DNA of 5,131 nt from Gemmatimonadota bacterium (lineage in GTDB: Bacteria; Latescibacterota; UBA2968; UBA8231), in NCBI GenBank assembly GCA_018673255.1, contig JABHDC010000153.1, positions 1 through 5,131 of the forward strand. The letters run 5' to 3'. Numbering within the stretch: the stretch's first letter is position 1; each line of letters starts with the position of its first letter. A program made the position numbers and the translations under genes. Of this stretch, positions 5,028 through 5,131 are shown in pieces. A model generated the notes under the pieces. The model searched no databases, was not told the origin of the DNA, and saw nothing but the letters and a program-made list of their open reading frames with translations.

Positions 5028-5131
5028 TGAGTGGACACTTACAAGCGCCAAGTTAGTTTTTCGCGCAGGAGGTGTTTTTCATGGCACGGAAGTACGATCG
5101 AGAGTTCAAGTTGGAGGCCATTCGCATGGCC
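5028..5131 (+). mobile_element. Left end of an IS3-family insertion sequence (continues beyond the window)
   Basis: An intergenic leader runs into an IS3-type orfA at 5081. IS3 elements begin with TG; two candidate ends are TGAGTGG at 5028 and TGGACACTT at 5032, and without the right end the exact terminus cannot be fixed. Position 5028 falls inside the palindrome CTCATATGAG (5022-5031), which may belong to the host or be created by the junction. The element lies just downstream of the protease, so the operon appears undamaged. Confidence 0.6.
5081..5131 (+). CDS. IS3-family transposase OrfA, N-terminal 17 codons (partial)
   Basis: The ATG at 5081 follows a strong AGGAGGT (5067-5073) at 7-nt spacing. 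The translation MARKYDREFKLEAIRMA is characteristic of the start of IS3-family OrfA proteins, whose helix-turn-helix binds the element's terminal repeats; RKYDREFKLEA is the recurrent opening. The frame is open to the window edge. OrfB and the frameshift site lie outside. The strong ribosome binding site and intact start suggest a recent, possibly functional copy, but this cannot be judged from 17 codons. Confidence 0.8.
   Translation, partial: MARKYDREFKLEAIRMA

Overview
The window (5,131 bp, GC-rich) looks like an accessory, IS-littered stretch of chromosome from a Gram-negative bacterium. Two reading frames end in a FlgD-like / T9SS type A-like C-terminal sorting domain, one of them with the NVPNPFNPST signature. 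Such domains are typical of the FCB superphylum and related uncultivated lineages (Latescibacterota, KSB1, Eisenbacteria, Zixibacteria and similar). That placement is an inference from protein style; no phylogenetic marker is present.

Left third (1-2058). An IS91-family fragment lies on the minus strand (copy A, 1 to about 618) and carries only the C-terminal part of the transposase. It joins abruptly to the last 63 codons of a secreted protein (sorting-domain remnant, 619-810, plus strand). A complete gene follows 23 bp later (834-1742) for an exported protein with a CBM9/DOMON-like beta-sandwich. After it comes an unrecognised, truncated minus-strand gene fragment (about 1815-2058) that ends at the next IS end.

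Middle (2059-2889). Two more IS91-family ends lie in the same orientation, head to tail. Copy B (2059-2373) keeps only 32 transposase codons; copy C (2374-2889) keeps about 105. All three copies share the end downstream of the transposase stop, with 196 bp between a common ATAGAC and the stop, and a subterminal inverted repeat 105-106 bp in. No copy has a transposase N-terminus. Copy A looks mosaic, resembling C at its outer end and B further in.

Right half (2890-5131). A plus-strand intrinsic terminator (3056-3090) closes off the debris. A candidate promoter with an extended -10 (3133-3160), an inverted repeat just upstream and a leader of about 160 nt then precede a compact two-gene operon. 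The first gene (3330-3887) encodes a small exported protein of unknown function. The second (3904-5007) encodes an exported matrixin-type zinc metalloprotease (HEMGHALGIAH) with a C-terminal sorting domain. An IS3-family element begins about 20 bp after the protease stop; only its left end and the first 17 codons of OrfA are inside the window.

The intact genes all encode exported proteins. The protease and its small partner are probably co-expressed, and the protease is probably delivered to the cell surface or outside by a type IX-like route. The pairing of the unknown small protein with the matrixin is the most interesting functional lead; the three IS91 ends are the most interesting structural one.
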